From positions 1-64,000 of the forward strand of contig NZ_JAUSSG010000009.1 of assembly GCF_030812215.1 (NCBI RefSeq): a stretch of 64,000 nt of DNA. The letters are read 5' to 3'. Shown here piece after piece: positions 1-8,284 of the stretch (its first letter is position 1; the number at the start of each line of letters is the position of its first letter). Origin of the DNA: Variovorax boronicumulans. GTDB lineage: Bacteria; Pseudomonadota; Gammaproteobacteria; Burkholderiales; Burkholderiaceae_C. The notes below the pieces were generated by a model, which ran no database searches, was not told the DNA's origin, and was given only the letters and a program-made list of their open reading frames with translations. A program made the translations under genes and the position numbers.

Positions 1-245
1 CTGCTGGTCGCGGTGCTCAGGCCGGACGATGTCGAAGTCGACAGGCTGGAGATGCTGCTCGTCGCCGTGCTCAGGCCGGACGACGTCGAAGTCGACAGGC
101 TACGGATGCTGCTCGTAGCGGTGCTCAGACCAGAGGAAGTCGAGGTCGACAGGCTGTTAATGCTGCTCGTGGCAGTGCTCAGGCCGCTCGACGTCGAGGT
201 CGAGAGACTCGTGATGCTGGTCGATAGGCTGGTGTTGCTGGTGCT
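1..245. repeat. 60-bp tandem repeat in adhesin stalk
   Basis: Four consecutive 60-bp units (1-60, 61-120, 121-180, 181-240) encode on the minus strand a 20-residue unit such as SGLSTATSSISSLSTSTS. The first three differ at only a few bases; the fourth is more diverged. The array continues past the left edge, so its copy number is unknown. The length is a multiple of three, so gain or loss of units changes stalk length without breaking the frame. Confidence 0.9.
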
Positions 246-2624
246 CAACTGCGCGACGGTCACCGCGTCCTGCTGTGCCGCGCCATCGGCCAGGTTGGTG
301 ATGCGTCGCGTCGGTGTGGCGCCGGACGCACCCACCGAGACTTCCGACGCCGGAGCTGCCGTGCCGGTCATGTAGCCGGCACCGGTTGGCGAAGTCGCGG
401 CGGTGGTCGAGCTCGAACCCAGCGCCACCGAGTCGTTGGTGCGCACCACCGCACCGTTGCCCAAAGCGGTGCCCTTGGTCACGGTGGTCACTGCGCTCAA
501 GGGGGTGCCGCCCGCATCGGCGTTATCGCCGAAGGCCGCGCCGCCGCCGCCCGCACGCGAACCCGTGCCAAAAGCCGTCGAGCCTGTTGCCAACGAACCG
601 GTGCCCATGGCGATCGCATTCACACCTGTGGCCTGGGCACCCTGGCCTATCGCGATGGCACCCGCCTGGGTAGCGTTGGCATTGGAGCCCAAAGCCATCG
701 CATTGGTATTGCTGGCGTTGGCCTGGTCGCCCAGGGCGATGCTGCGCAGGCCCGACGCCTTGCTCTGGTTGCCGATGGCTACCGCGGCGAAATTCGATGC
801 GACGTTGCCCACACCCAGTGCCAGCGAATTGCCGCCGCTGGCGTTGGCAGCATTGCCGAATGCAGAACTCGAACCGCCAGTAGCCCTGGCGGTGACGCCA
901 ATCGCCGTGTCCTGCGTCCCCGATGCCAACGCGCCGTTGCCGAGTGCCGTCGCGTCGGTGTTGGCCGCATTGGCGTTGACGCCAATCGCCGTACTGGTTC
1001 CGACGCTCGCCTTCGCCCCATTGCCGATGGCGGTGATGCCGCTGCCGCTGCCGGAGGCACTCGCCCCGTCACCGATGGCGAGACCAAAGATGCTGTTGAC
1101 GCTTGCACCACGTCCGACCGCGATACCCGAGGTGGCCGTCGCGGCCACCGACGACTGCCCGCCGATAGAAATCGAATTGGCCGCAAGGGCTGCCGATCCA
1201 CCGGAGGCATTGGCGCCAATTGCAGTGGCCCCGTCTCCGGCTGCCTTCGCCGTCCAGCCGAGAGCCATGGAACGGTCTCCAGCAGCGTTCGCTCCAGCAC
1301 CGACGGCAACACCGCGACTCCCAGAGACAGACGAAACCGCCCCGATCGCCACGCCGTTCTCCGCGCCGTCACCGCTCGATGCGCCGCTGCCGAACACGGC
1401 TGAGCTCTTACCGTTGGCGTTCGCGAGAGGGCCGAACGCCACGGCGCCGTTCCTGGCCTGAGCCCCGTTACCAAACGCCGTCGAAGGAGCCAGGTTCGAG
1501 CTGTCGCCAATGGCAAGCGCATTGGTGCCGAAAGCCATGTCGTTGCCAAAAACAGCATTGGCGTTGTTGCCGAATGCGGTTGTCCCATTGACGCCGGTCG
1601 CCCGGGCACCCACGCCGATCGCAACGTTGTTGAGGCCGCTAGCAAAGCTGTTTTGCCCCAGAGCCATCGCCCCCGCCCCCGACGCGGCATTGGCGTTCTG
1701 GCCGATGGCAACGCCAGCATCTGCACCGCTAGCGACAATAGCTTGCCCCCCGATGGCGACCGAATTCGCGCCCAGCGCCCTGGCCGCCGCTGTCCCGCTG
1801 GCACCGATGGCTGTCGAACCGACACCGCTTGCAGTTGCACCAGCTCCCACCGCCGTCGCGTAATTACTGGTTGCATTCGCGCCAACACCGATGGCCGAGG
1901 AATTGGTGCCGGTAGCACCCCCTTCATTGCCGCCAATAGCCAGGGAATTGGTGCCGCTTGCAACAGCTTGGCCGCCGATCGCCACTGCGTCTTGGGCGGA
2001 AGCCTTCGCGCCGGTGCCGATTGCCATGGGATCACCTGCCGCCGTATTGGACAAGGCAGTCGAATTCGCACCGAAGGCAATTGACGATCCGGAGGTCACC
2101 GCCACCGCGTTGGCGTTCGCACCAACCGCAATGCTGGTATTTCCGCGCGCACGGGAGTTGAAGCCCATGGCGACGCTGCTGATTCCGGAAGCCTGGGCTT
2201 GGTGTCCCACCGCAGTCGCCAGTTGGCCAGCGAGCGCCGCCATGCCCACAGCCGTCCCACCTACACCGGTTACCGTCGTGAATGAGCCGAACAATGTCAC
2301 GCCGAGGAAGTTGCCACCATTGGCAGAACAACCTGCGACGGTGGACCAGACGCCGCTGCCATCAGTCGGATTGGCGGTCGCTCCATAAGGCGTTGTTCCG
2401 TCCGGACCGGTACCGCCGCCAGTCGTGCAACTGCCAACCGGAGGGCCAATGATGATGGCGTTCGCATCCTGCATCACACCAAGCGATGCGATGGCAATCG
2501 TCAGGGCGGTGGCTGATGCTGCAAGACGCGAACTGCTTCGCTTTCCTCGGGCAGATGTAACCTCCGATGCTGCTACCCACGCGCCGAGCGACTCGTTCCA
2601 GATGCTTCTATAAGACTTGTTCAT
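1..2624 (-). CDS. Trimeric autotransporter adhesin (YadA/Hia type), N-terminal part, cut by window edge
   Basis: One open frame runs from ATG 2624 to base 1 without a stop (874 codons); the C-terminal stalk end and membrane anchor lie outside. Residues 1-25 (MNKSYRSIWNESLGAW...) form an extended signal peptide region typical of large autotransporters. A hydrophobic core at about 34-50 leads to a likely signal-peptidase site after DANA (residue 56). Residues about 95-770 are dozens of YadA-head repeats of the form AxAxGxxAxASGxxSxAxG, which fold as a left-handed beta-roll in the trimer. A neck motif (RRITNLADGAAQQDAVTV) sits near residues 770-790. Ser/Thr/Leu-rich 20-residue stalk repeats follow. 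Family role: surface adhesion, biofilm or autoagglutination. No strong ribosome site is visible. The call is firm; the ligand is unknown. Confidence 0.93.
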   Translation of the reverse strand, partial: MNKSYRSIWNESLGAWVAASEVTSARGKRSSSRLAASATALTIAIASLGVMQDANAIIIGPPVGSCTTGGGTGPDGTTPYGATANPTDGSGVWSTVAGCSANGGNFLGVTLFGSFTTVTGVGGTAVGMAALAGQLATAVGHQAQASGISSVAMGFNSRARGNTSIAVGANANAVAVTSGSSIAFGANSTALSNTAAGDPMAIGTGAKASAQDAVAIGGQAVASGTNSLAIGGNEGGATGTNSSAIGVGANATSNYATAVGAGATASGVGSTAIGASGTAAARALGANSVAIGGQAIVASGADAGVAIGQNANAASGAGAMALGQNSFASGLNNVAIGVGARATGVNGTTAFGNNANAVFGNDMAFGTNALAIGDSSNLAPSTAFGNGAQARNGAVAFGPLANANGKSSAVFGSGASSGDGAENGVAIGAVSSVSGSRGVAVGAGANAAGDRSMALGWTAKAAGDGATAIGANASGGSAALAANSISIGGQSSVAATATSGIAVGRGASVNSIFGLAIGDGASASGSGSGITAIGNGAKASVGTSTAIGVNANAANTDATALGNGALASGTQDTAIGVTARATGGSSSAFGNAANASGGNSLALGVGNVASNFAAVAIGNQSKASGLRSIALGDQANASNTNAMALGSNANATQAGAIAIGQGAQATGVNAIAMGTGSLATGSTAFGTGSRAGGGGAAFGDNADAGGTPLSAVTTVTKGTALGNGAVVRTNDSVALGSSSTTAATSPTGAGYMTGTAAPASEVSVGASGATPTRRITNLADGAAQQDAVTVAQLSTSNTSLSTSITSLSTSTSSGLSTATSSINSLSTSTSSGLSTATSSIRSLSTSTSSGLSTATSSISSLSTSTSSGLSTATS

Positions 2625-2952
2625 TGAATTCGCTCGGTTTGCAAGGAGAAGAAATAGATCAACACTTGTGCAGTAGCCGCCATGCCCACTGCCAGATGTC
2701 GCGCACAAAGAGAGCGCGCGTTTACAAAGAATGCTGGACTCTACGCAGTCGTTTACATTCTTGGTGCAGCGCAGTAGTCAAAAATTTCGACCAGATGATT
2801 TAGTTCACAAAATCTAACGATGGCTTGCTCTGTTGCGATAGCAGCCGTTGCGGACAGGAGACGACATGGGTCGCGCCCCATAAAATCGCAGCCCCTTTCC
2901 CCCCGGCCTTTGCCGCTGGCGGGTCGCCCAGGCCGTATTCACAAAATAACCA
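2625..2952. other. Divergent intergenic region, adhesin / DUF2827 gene
   Basis: 328 bp without a convincing gene. It must hold promoters for the leftward adhesin and the rightward glycosyltransferase pair. A TAAAAT box at 2881-2886 could be a -10 element for the rightward genes, but no good -35 lies 17 bp upstream. The segment 2720-2762 carries two CGTTTAC words and a loose inverted repeat (AAGAATG...CATTCTT). The region is locally more AT-rich than its flanks. Confidence 0.4.
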
Positions 2953-4089
2953 ATGACCCCCAGCACCGGCCTGCGCATCGGCATCACCATCGGCCTCCAC
3001 CACGAGGCCGAAACCCTCTGGAACAACGGCATCAAGCAAAACGCCGTCTTCCTGGCCGAAGCGCTCAAGCATTGCCCGAGCGTCGCCTCGGTCGTGCTGG
3101 TCAACACCACGGCCGTCCCCATCACCCCCGCCCTGCCCTGGGACCAGTCGCGCTGGCCTACCGTGACCTTCGAGGCGGCCAAGGACAGCGTCGACGTGCT
3201 GATCGAGCTCGGTGGCCAGATCGACGGCGCGCAGACCGATTACCTGAAGCAGCGCGGCGCGCGGCTCGTGTCGTACTGCTGCGGCTTCGAGTACGTGCAC
3301 GCCATGGAGTCGATGCTGTTCAACAAGCCGCTCTGGGGCCAGAACCTGTACATCAACCAGCGCTACGACGACATCTGGATGGTTCCGCAGGTCGCCAACA
3401 TCAGCCAGCCGTTCTTCGAGGTGCTGCGCCGCACCGAGGCGCGCCCCGTGCCTTTCGTCTGGAGCCCGGTGTTCCTCGACGAGCGCAGCCGCGCCCTGCC
3501 CGATGCCGGCGTATACCAGCCGCGCAGCGGGCCGCGCCGGCTCAGCGTGATGGAGCCGAACATCAATGTCGTGAAGTTCTGCCTCTATCCGATCCTCGTT
3601 GCCGAGCTGTCCTACCGCGCACGGCCCGAGGCCATCGCCCTGCTGCAGGTCACCAACTCCGAACGGATGGCCAAGGAGAACATGGAATTCATCACGCTGA
3701 TGAACCAGCTCGACCTGGTCCGCCAGCACAAGGCGGTGTTCCTGGGCCGTCACGAAACGCCCGTATTCCTCGCGCAGAACACCGACATCGTGGTCTCCCA
3801 CCAGTGGGAGAACCCGCTCAACTACTTCTATCTGGAAACCTGCTGGCAGGGCTACCCGCTGGTGCACAACGCCCACCTGTGTGCCGACCTCGGCTACTAC
3901 TACCAGGGCAACGACGTGGCCGCGGGCAGCGCCCGCGTGCTCGAAGCCATCGACACCCATGATGCGGAGGCCACCGCTTACCGTGAGCGCCAGCGCGGCC
4001 TGATCGACCGTTACCTTCCCGGCAACACAGCGGCCACCGAGGTCTACAACCAGCTGCTGCTCGGCTTGATGCAGCGCCCCGCCCGATAA
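2953..4089 (+). CDS. DUF2827-type putative glycosyltransferase
   Basis: 378 residues. The N-terminus (LRIGITIGLHHEAETLWNNG, residues 7-26) looks like the first strand-loop-helix of a Rossmann domain. Residues about 277-305 (VVSHQWENPLNYFYLETCWQ) resemble the sugar-nucleotide-binding C-terminal half of GT-B enzymes. I recognise the overall pattern as the DUF2827 family, which I associate with autotransporter genes in Burkholderiales. No signal peptide, so cytoplasmic. It is the first of two co-directional genes (12 nt to the next) and diverges from the adhesin. Inference: glycosylation of that adhesin or of a surface glycan. The family name comes from pattern memory; the enzymatic role is less sure. 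Confidence 0.72.
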   Translation: MTPSTGLRIGITIGLHHEAETLWNNGIKQNAVFLAEALKHCPSVASVVLVNTTAVPITPALPWDQSRWPTVTFEAAKDSVDVLIELGGQIDGAQTDYLKQRGARLVSYCCGFEYVHAMESMLFNKPLWGQNLYINQRYDDIWMVPQVANISQPFFEVLRRTEARPVPFVWSPVFLDERSRALPDAGVYQPRSGPRRLSVMEPNINVVKFCLYPILVAELSYRARPEAIALLQVTNSERMAKENMEFITLMNQLDLVRQHKAVFLGRHETPVFLAQNTDIVVSHQWENPLNYFYLETCWQGYPLVHNAHLCADLGYYYQGNDVAAGSARVLEAIDTHDAEATAYRERQRGLIDRYLPGNTAATEVYNQLLLGLMQRPAR

Positions 4090-4101
4090 ACGGAAACCTT
4101 C

Positions 4102-4959
4102 ATGCTTGATCCTTCCGAGCTTCGGCAGTTTTTCCCCGTGGTCGTGTCACCCAGCCACGACGGCAAGTTCTTCCAGAACTATGTGACCTCGCTGCTGAAC
4201 TTCGCCATCGAGTCCGAACGCGCCGGCATGCGCATGCAGGTGCTGTTCCACCAAGGCGAGAGCCTGGTCACGCGCGCGCGAAACAACTGCGTGGCCCAGT
4301 TCCTGGCCAACCCGCAGTGGACGCACCTGTTCTGGATCGACGCCGACATCGGCTTCTCGGCGCAGGCCGCCTTTCGGCTGCTGCTGTCGGGCTACGACAT
4401 CGCGGCCGGCGTCTACCCGCTCAAGCGCGAGAACTGGCCTGCCGAGGGCGTGCCCGTGGGCACGACGCAGCAGCAGTTCGAAGCCACCTTCACCCGCTAC
4501 ACGGTCAACGCCAAGGCGTCCGAAATCACCTCGCAGGTCGAGCTCGAAGTGCAGCCCGACGGCTTCATGAAGATGACCGAGGCGCCAACCGGCTTCATGG
4601 TGATCAAGCGCGCCGTGTTCGAGCGGCTCATGGCGAGCTACCCCGACCTTAACTACGTGCCCGACAGCATCGGCGAGACCGACCGGGGCCTGCACTACCG
4701 CTTCTTCGACGTGATGGTCGACCCCGAGACGCGCCGCTACCTGTCGGAAGACTACGGTTTCTGCCGCTTGTGGTCGGGACTGGGCGAGTCGATCTACATC
4801 GACGCGAACTCCAACCTGAGCCACCAGGGCGCCAAGATGTACCGCGGCGATTTCGCCAGTTCGCTGCTGACCTCGCTGCCGCACGCGGTGGGCGGCCCCG
4901 CCGGTGCGACGATGGTGCTCAAGGGCCAGGAATACCTGACGCCGAATCTCCCTGGCTGA
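4102..4959 (+). CDS. GT-A-like glycosyltransferase
   Basis: 285 residues, cytoplasmic, no membrane segment. Residues 77-85 read FWIDADIGF, a hydrophobic strand ending in a DxD motif (D80-A-D82) as in metal-dependent GT-A glycosyltransferases. It is preceded by GESLVTRARNN, which resembles the donor-base-binding loop. The rest (YDIAAGVYPLKRENWP, APTGFMVIKRAVFERL) fits a compact GT-A domain with an acceptor loop. It follows the DUF2827 gene with a GGAAA ribosome site and is closed by a strong terminator, so the two probably form a short operon. Donor and acceptor are not predictable; the adhesin next door is the obvious candidate acceptor. Confidence 0.7.
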   Translation: MLDPSELRQFFPVVVSPSHDGKFFQNYVTSLLNFAIESERAGMRMQVLFHQGESLVTRARNNCVAQFLANPQWTHLFWIDADIGFSAQAAFRLLLSGYDIAAGVYPLKRENWPAEGVPVGTTQQQFEATFTRYTVNAKASEITSQVELEVQPDGFMKMTEAPTGFMVIKRAVFERLMASYPDLNYVPDSIGETDRGLHYRFFDVMVDPETRRYLSEDYGFCRLWSGLGESIYIDANSNLSHQGAKMYRGDFASSLLTSLPHAVGGPAGATMVLKGQEYLTPNLPG

Positions 4960-4977
4960 GCAAGCGCAGCGCCCAAG

Positions 4978-5005
4978 AAAAAGCCCCGTCGAAACGGGGC
5001 TTTTT
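4978..5005. terminator. Bidirectional rho-independent terminator
   Basis: Perfect stem AAAAAGCCCCGT / ACGGGGCTTTTT with a CGAA loop, A-tract on one side and T-tract on the other. It lies between the converging glycosyltransferase gene and acnB and can end transcription of both. Confidence 0.9.
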
Positions 5006-5027
5006 CAATGAGGCTGCCTGATGAAGA

Positions 5028-7610
5028 TCAGGCTGCCGCTGTCTCCGCCACCTTGTAGTCGTCGATCTTGTCGAAGTTCAGGTATTGGTAGATCTGGCTG
5101 CTCGATGCATCGAGCACGCCCGTCGCGGCCATGTATTCCTCGCGCGTCGGGATGCGGCCCAGGCGCGAGCAGATCGCGGCCAGTTCGGCCGAGCCGAGGT
5201 ACACATTCGTGTTCTTGCCCAGGCGGTTCGGGAAGTTGCGGGTGCTGGTCGACATCACCGTCGCGCCTTCGCGCACCTGCGCCTGGTTGCCCATGCACAG
5301 CGAGCAGCCCGGCATTTCGGTGCGGGCGCCGGCGTTGCCGAACACGCCGTAGTGGCCTTCTTCGGTGAGCTGCTGCGCATCCATCTTGGTGGGCGGTGCG
5401 ATCCACAGCTTGACCGGGATGTCGCGCTTGCCTTCGAGCAGCTTCGACGCGGCGCGGAAGTGGCCGATGTTGGTCATGCACGAACCGATGAACACTTCGT
5501 CGATCACGGCACCGGCCACGTCGCTCAGCGTCTTCACGTCGTCCGGGTCGTTCGGGCAGGCCACGATGGGTTCGTGGATCTCGGCCAGGTCGATCTCGAT
5601 GACGGCGGCGTAGTCGGCGTCGGCATCGCCCTTGAGCAGTTGCGGGTCCTTGAGCCAGGCTTCCTGGGCGGCGATGCGGCGGGCCAGCGTGCGGGCATCG
5701 GCGTAGCCTTCGGCAATCATCCACTTCATCAGCGTGATGTTGCTGTTGATGTACTCGATGATCGGTTCCTTGTTCAGGTGCACCGTGCAGCCGGCGGCCG
5801 AACGTTCGGCCGAGGCGTCGCTCAGTTCGAAGGCTTGCTCCACCTTCAGGTCGGGCAGGCCTTCGATTTCGAGGATGCGGCCCGAGAAGATGTTCTTCTT
5901 GCCTTGCTTGGCCACGGTCAGCAGGCCCGACTTGATGGCGTACAGCGGAATCGCGTTGACCAGGTCGCGCAGCGTGACGCCGGGCTGCATCTTGCCCTTG
6001 AAGCGCACCAGCACCGATTCGGGCATGTCCAGCGGCATCACGCCGGTGGCGGCCGCGAAGGCCACGAGACCGGAGCCCGCGGGGAAGCTGATGCCGATGG
6101 GGAAGCGGGTGTGGCTGTCGCCGCCCGTGCCCACGGTGTCGGGGGTCAGCAGGCGGTTGAGCCAGCTGTGGATCACGCCGTCGCCCGGGCGCAGCGAGAC
6201 GCCGCCGCGGTTGGCCATGAACTCGGGGAGTTCGTGGTGCATCTTGACGTCGACCTTCTTCGGGTACGCCGCCGTGTGGCAAAACGACTGCATCACGAGG
6301 TCTGCCGAGAAGCCCAGGCATGCCAGGTCCTTCAGCTCGTCGCGCGTCATCGGGCCGGTGGTGTCCTGCGAGCCGACCGAGGTCATCTTGGGTTCGCAGT
6401 ACGTGCCCGGGCGAACGCCGGTGCCTTCGGGCAGGCCGCAGGCGCGGCCGACCATCTTCTGTGCGAGCGAGTAGCCCTTCTTGGTGTCGACCGGGCTCTG
6501 CGGCAGGCGGAACAGCGTCGAGACCGGCAGGCCCAGCGCTTCGCGTGCCTTGGCCGTGAGGCCGCGGCCGATGATCAGCGGAATGCGGCCGCCGGCGCGC
6601 ACTTCGTCGAACAGCACGTCGCTCTTGACGGTGAATTCGGCGATGACCTTGCCGTCCTTCAGCGCCTTGCCGTCGTAGGGACGCAGCTCGACCACGTCGC
6701 CCATGTTCATCTGCGTCACGTCGAGCTCGATCGGCAGTGCGCCCGAGTCTTCCATCGTGTTGTAGAAGATCGGCGCGATCTTGCCGCCGAGGCAGACGCC
6801 GCCGAAGCGCTTGTTCGGAACGAAGGGAATGTCTTCGCCGGTGAACCACAGCACCGAATTGGTGGCGCTCTTGCGCGACGAACCCGTGCCGACCACGTCG
6901 CCGGCATAGGCCACGAGGTGGCCGCGCGCGCGCAGGTCTTCGATGAACTTCACCGGGCCGCGCTTGCCGTCTTCTTCAGGGACGATGCCGGGGCGGGCGT
7001 TCTTGTGCATCGCCAGGGCGTGCATCGGGATGTCGGGACGCGTCGTCGCATCGGGTGCGGGCGACAGGTCGTCGGTGTTGATTTCGCCAGCCACCTTGAA
7101 GATGCTGACGGTGATGCTCTCGGGCACTTCGGGACGGCTGGTGAACCACTCGGCATCGGCCCAGCTTTGCAGCACGCCCTTGGCGTTGGCATTGCCCTTG
7201 TCGGCCTTTTCCTTGACGTCGTGGAACTGGTCGAACATCAACAGGGTTTTCTTCAGGCCCTCGGCCGCCACGGCACCGACTTCGGCGTCGTCCAGCAGGT
7301 CGATCATCGGGCTGATGTTGTAGCCGCCGAGCATGGTGCCGAGCAGTTCGGTGGCGCGGGCGCGCGAAAGAAACGCGCTCTTCTCGGTGCCATGCGCCAC
7401 GGCGGCGAGGTAGCTTGCCTTGACCTTGGCCGCGTCGTCCACGCCGGCGGGCACGCGATAGGTGAGCAGGTCCAGCAGGAAGGCGCCGTCCTTTTCGTTC
7501 GCGCTCTTGAGGAGCTCGATCGCTTCAGAGGTCTGCTTCGCGCTCAGGGGCAGCGGCGGGATACCGAGCGCGGCGCGTTCGGCAACATGGTCAACGTAGG
7601 CTTGCAACAT
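5028..7610 (-). CDS. acnB: Aconitate hydratase B
   Basis: 860 residues, matching AcnB length. Isomerises citrate to isocitrate in the TCA cycle and, in this family, usually also hydrates 2-methyl-cis-aconitate. The three [4Fe-4S] ligands are visible in GSCMTNIGHF (about Cys710) and PGCSLCMGN (about Cys768 and 771). The N-terminal HEAT-like segment begins MLQAYVDHVAERAALG. ATG 7610 is preceded by a GGAG/AGAAAAGAAG purine run; an in-frame ATG 16 codons upstream lacks homology and is not chosen. It is the distal gene of the minus-strand group headed by mdh. Confidence 0.97.
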   Translation of the reverse strand: MLQAYVDHVAERAALGIPPLPLSAKQTSEAIELLKSANEKDGAFLLDLLTYRVPAGVDDAAKVKASYLAAVAHGTEKSAFLSRARATELLGTMLGGYNISPMIDLLDDAEVGAVAAEGLKKTLLMFDQFHDVKEKADKGNANAKGVLQSWADAEWFTSRPEVPESITVSIFKVAGEINTDDLSPAPDATTRPDIPMHALAMHKNARPGIVPEEDGKRGPVKFIEDLRARGHLVAYAGDVVGTGSSRKSATNSVLWFTGEDIPFVPNKRFGGVCLGGKIAPIFYNTMEDSGALPIELDVTQMNMGDVVELRPYDGKALKDGKVIAEFTVKSDVLFDEVRAGGRIPLIIGRGLTAKAREALGLPVSTLFRLPQSPVDTKKGYSLAQKMVGRACGLPEGTGVRPGTYCEPKMTSVGSQDTTGPMTRDELKDLACLGFSADLVMQSFCHTAAYPKKVDVKMHHELPEFMANRGGVSLRPGDGVIHSWLNRLLTPDTVGTGGDSHTRFPIGISFPAGSGLVAFAAATGVMPLDMPESVLVRFKGKMQPGVTLRDLVNAIPLYAIKSGLLTVAKQGKKNIFSGRILEIEGLPDLKVEQAFELSDASAERSAAGCTVHLNKEPIIEYINSNITLMKWMIAEGYADARTLARRIAAQEAWLKDPQLLKGDADADYAAVIEIDLAEIHEPIVACPNDPDDVKTLSDVAGAVIDEVFIGSCMTNIGHFRAASKLLEGKRDIPVKLWIAPPTKMDAQQLTEEGHYGVFGNAGARTEMPGCSLCMGNQAQVREGATVMSTSTRNFPNRLGKNTNVYLGSAELAAICSRLGRIPTREEYMAATGVLDASSSQIYQYLNFDKIDDYKVAETAAA

Positions 7611-7685
7611 CTTCTTTTCTCCGGAAACTGACTGGCGGGTGTGCAGCGCGGCAAGCAAGAGCCGCGCCGCATCCCGTGGGGGCTC

Positions 7686-8246
7686 TTACTTCTTGGCCGG
7701 GTCGGCGCCTTCGAAAAGGCTCTTCGGCGGGTTCTTCTTCATTTCTTCGGCAAAGGCGACCTGGGCAGCCGTCTGGCATTCGTCGGCGATGCGCAGGCCA
7801 GCCTTCTGGTTCATCAGCATCGACTTGTTGCCCAGCTGGAGCCACATGGCGCCGGCACGCGGGTCTTCGAGGCGGATGGCGCCAGTGCGGCTTTCGACCG
7901 GGTGCATGCGGTACTTCAGGCCCTTGGTGGTCACGTTGAAGAAGCCGGGCTTCTTCTCGTCTTCGGTCACGGTCACGTCGGCGCCGAGTTCGCACTGGGC
8001 CTTGCCGGTGGACACGCGCTTGGCGACTTCCAGGTCGGCGTCGGTCAGCACGACGTTGGTTTCGTCGGCGATCGGCGTGACCTCCTCGACAGCCTTGGCC
8101 GCCTTGCGGGTGACCTGGCGCTTGGGCGGCGCCTTCTTCTTGGCTTCGGTGGACTTGGCGGCCGGCTTGGCGGGCGCCGCGGTCTGTGCCATGGCACCGA
8201 ACGGCAGAGCCAGGGCCAATGCGGCGATCAGGGCAATTTTCTTCAT
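7686..8246 (-). CDS. Secreted hypothetical protein, Lys/Ala-rich N-terminus
   Basis: 186 residues. MKKIALIAALALALPFGAMAQ is a clear Sec signal peptide cleaved after AMA (residue 20). A Lys/Ala/Pro-rich linker (about 21-60) follows, then a small domain of about 120 residues containing CELGADVTVTEDEKKPGFF, SRTGAIRLEDPRAGAMWLQL and IADECQTAAQV. Two cysteines (in QCELG and DECQT) could form a periplasmic disulfide. I do not recognise the family; similar small exported proteins occur next to acnB in related Burkholderiales. It sits between acnB and the CitE-like gene, so it may be co-transcribed with TCA genes, but nothing shows a metabolic role. Confidence 0.8.
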   Translation of the reverse strand: MKKIALIAALALALPFGAMAQTAAPAKPAAKSTEAKKKAPPKRQVTRKAAKAVEEVTPIADETNVVLTDADLEVAKRVSTGKAQCELGADVTVTEDEKKPGFFNVTTKGLKYRMHPVESRTGAIRLEDPRAGAMWLQLGNKSMLMNQKAGLRIADECQTAAQVAFAEEMKKNPPKSLFEGADPAKK

Positions 8247-8284
8247 GTGTGGGTTTCCTTGAGGCTGGGTTCGAAGGTTTCGTT

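Noticed and set aside
1..245. Possible CRISPR array
   Set aside because: Units are contiguous 60-bp repeats without spacers and encode an in-frame protein repeat.
779..2080. 433-codon minus-strand frame in the adhesin region
   Set aside because: Out of frame with the adhesin; the real frame from 2624 is open to the window edge and carries the head and neck motifs.
5085..7631. 848-codon plus-strand open frame
   Set aside because: Antisense to acnB, whose Fe-S cysteines and full length are unmistakable.
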